Part shown: positions 62,728-64,000 of the stretch, piece by piece
Numbering within the stretch: position 1 is the first letter of the stretch
Layout: every line of letters begins with the position of its first letter
Assembly: GCA_910579135.1 (NCBI GenBank)
Contig: CAJTTM010000001.1
Span: 1 to 64,000 of the forward strand
DNA length: 64,000 bases
Reading direction: 5' to 3'
Source of the DNA: an uncultured Erysipelotrichales bacterium
GTDB lineage: Bacteria; Bacillota_I; Bacilli_A; Erysipelotrichales; Coprobacillaceae
Translations under genes and position numbers: made by a program
The notes under the pieces: model-generated
What the model saw: the letters and a program-made list of their open reading frames with translations, nothing else
What the model was told of the DNA's origin: nothing
Database searches by the model: none

Positions 62728-63846
62728 ATGGAAAAGAAAGTGAAGAGAATAGCATTATTATCAGGTGGAGGAGATTGTCCTGGTTTAAACGCTGTTATTC
62801 GTACAATTACTAAAACAGCTATAAATAAATATGGTTGGGAAGTTATTGGTTATGTTTATGGTTATAGAGGATTATATAATAATAATTATATAGAATTAAC
62901 TGAAGAGAAAGTAGAAAATATCTATAAAGAAGGTGGAACTATTTTATTTAGTTCTAACAAAGATAACCTTTTTGATTATTTAGTTGATGATGGAAAAGGT
63001 GGAAAAGTAAAGAAGGACGTTAGTGATGTTGGAGTTGAAAATTTAAAAAAAGCTGGTGTTGATGTATTAGTTGTTTTAGGTGGAGATGGAACTTTAACAA
63101 GTGCTAGAGATTTCTCAAGAAAAGGTGTTAATGTTGTTGGTGTACCAAAAACAATGGACAATGATTTAGCAAGTACAGATGTTACATATGGTTTCATGAG
63201 TGCTATGAGTGTTGGTACTGATTTTATTGATCGTTTAACAACAACAGCTAAATCACATCATCGTGTTATTTGTTGTGAATTAATGGGAAGAGATGCTGGA
63301 TGGATCACATTATATGCTGGTTTAGCAGGTAATGCGGGTGTTTGTTTGATTCCAGAAATTCCATTCACAATTGAAAATGTAGCTAAAGCAATTAAAGAAC
63401 GTGATGAAAAAGGATTACCTTATACAGTTGTTGCAGTTGCTGAAGGTGCAAAATATGCTGATGGAACAAAAATTATTGGTAAAATTGTAGAAGACAGTCC
63501 AGATCCAATTCGTTTAGGTGGAATTGCTGCTAAGGTTGCCGAAGATTTAGAAAAAGTGATTCCAAATCATGAGGTACGTTCTGTAAATCCAGGACATATC
63601 ATTCGTGGTGGAGATATCAATGCTTATGATAGAATTTTATCAATTCGTTATGGTGTGGCTGCTGCTGATTTAATTAATGAAGGTAAATTTGGAAATGTTG
63701 TTACAATCAATGGTGATAAGATGGGTTATACATCTTTAGAAGAAGTTATTGGTGCTGCTAAGGTTGGACAACAAAAACATGTTGATCCAAATGGTGAATT
63801 AGTAAAAGCTGCTAAATCAATTGGTGTATGTTTTGGTGATGAATAG
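62728..63846 (+). CDS. pfkA: 6-phosphofructokinase
   Basis: 372 residues, longer than the ~320 of E. coli-type PfkA. GGGDCPGLNAVIR, GGDGT at the nucleotide site, PKTMDNDL with the catalytic Asp, and MGRDAGW. Gly after GGD suggests ATP use, while Lys in PKT is the residue of PPi-type and group III enzymes. So ATP is likely but PPi is not excluded. SD ATGGAGGATG. Confidence 0.9.
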   Translation: MEKKVKRIALLSGGGDCPGLNAVIRTITKTAINKYGWEVIGYVYGYRGLYNNNYIELTEEKVENIYKEGGTILFSSNKDNLFDYLVDDGKGGKVKKDVSDVGVENLKKAGVDVLVVLGGDGTLTSARDFSRKGVNVVGVPKTMDNDLASTDVTYGFMSAMSVGTDFIDRLTTTAKSHHRVICCELMGRDAGWITLYAGLAGNAGVCLIPEIPFTIENVAKAIKERDEKGLPYTVVAVAEGAKYADGTKIIGKIVEDSPDPIRLGGIAAKVAEDLEKVIPNHEVRSVNPGHIIRGGDINAYDRILSIRYGVAAADLINEGKFGNVVTINGDKMGYTSLEEVIGAAKVGQQKHVDPNGELVKAAKSIGVCFGDE

Positions 63847-63868
63847 AACCTATATTTGGTTCTATTTT
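63844..63868 (+). terminator. pfkA terminator
   Basis: Arms TAGAACC (63844-63850) and GGTTCTA (63858-63864), T run. Confidence 0.75.
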
Positions 63869-63941
63869 TTATCATATCAATGCTTTTTATTTGCCTTTTT
63901 GATTGTTATTTGTTATTATTGTTAAACGATGAGGTGAAATA

Positions 63942-64000
63942 ATGGTTAATGATTTAATAGAAATGGGAAATTATGCTGAGGCATTAGAATTGTTAAATGA
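63942..64000 (+). CDS. N-terminal start of an unknown, possibly TPR, protein (partial)
   Basis: ATG 63942 behind GAGGTGA, open to the window end: MVNDLIEMGNYAEALELLN. The GNYAEALELL pattern is TPR-like. Too short to assign. Confidence 0.55.
   Translation, partial: MVNDLIEMGNYAEALELLN

Overview
The window is about 30% GC with dense, almost wholly plus-strand genes. It carries a spore SASP gene, a divided-cell-wall-type cluster (ftsW/spoVE-murG-murB-divIB), the rpsD-ezrA-nifS-thiI block, T-box and ZTP riboswitches and CIRCE operators. This points to a spore-forming low-GC Firmicute, most likely of the Erysipelotrichia (Coprobacillus/Thomasclavelia-like); the family assignment is inference. UGA is a normal stop here: several intact genes end in TGA. 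No tRNA, rRNA or CRISPR array was seen.

Layout. 0-1.4 kb: end of an unknown gene and an RlmD/TrmA-type rRNA methyltransferase. 1.5-5.3 kb: a GC-richer foreign patch with a three-gene cargo (unknown protein, SMI1/KNR4 protein, HNH/GHH-like nuclease) and a decayed, 5'-truncated large serine recombinase. 5.3-8.4 kb: accessory and decaying DNA with a LytTR regulator + DUF3021 pair bracketed by two copies of a ~125 bp repeat, a frameshifted TfoX-C gene and other remnants. 8.4-13.6 kb: a two-component system with an FtsX-type ABC exporter, of the kind used in peptide-antibiotic stress. 13.6-14.0 kb: broken GNAT gene. 14.2-21.4 kb: rpsD, ezrA, small Cys-rich proteins, nifS-thiI and SASP. 21.5-25.4 kb: peptidoglycan/division genes. 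25.4-37.4 kb: a ZTP-riboswitch-led operon fhs-purE-purM-purN-purH-purD-purL-purB, with purC and purF absent. 37.4-40.4 kb: an unusual Agr-like locus in which the phosphoacceptor and the ATPase halves of a sensor kinase are separate membrane proteins, followed by a LytTR response regulator and a second phosphoacceptor fragment. 40.5-45.3 kb: GH1 glycosidase, radical SAM protein, a yjdF riboswitch with a yjdF gene carrying an in-frame UGA, PH-domain protein, HAD phosphatase, phosphoesterase. 45.3-50.4 kb: htpG under a promoter bracketed by two CIRCE-like elements; two zinc-ribbon membrane proteins behind a promoter whose spacer holds a run of ten G; a nitroreductase. 50.4-64 kb: T-box-tyrS, two FKBP-like lipoproteins, truB-ribF, a membrane-anchored MerR protein, EamA transporter, NUDIX, rpsO, mgtE, pnp-maf, pfkA and the start of one more gene.

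Most of the window is conserved housekeeping. The best candidates for something new are the split sensor kinase with its LytTR-like direct repeat (37.5-40.4 kb), the poly-G promoter (47.4 kb), the double CIRCE promoter (45.4 kb), the nuclease/SMI1 cargo (1.7-3.8 kb), and two related loci in which a pair of small Cys-rich genes has decayed reciprocally (17.8-18.5 kb and 52.6-53.0 kb).
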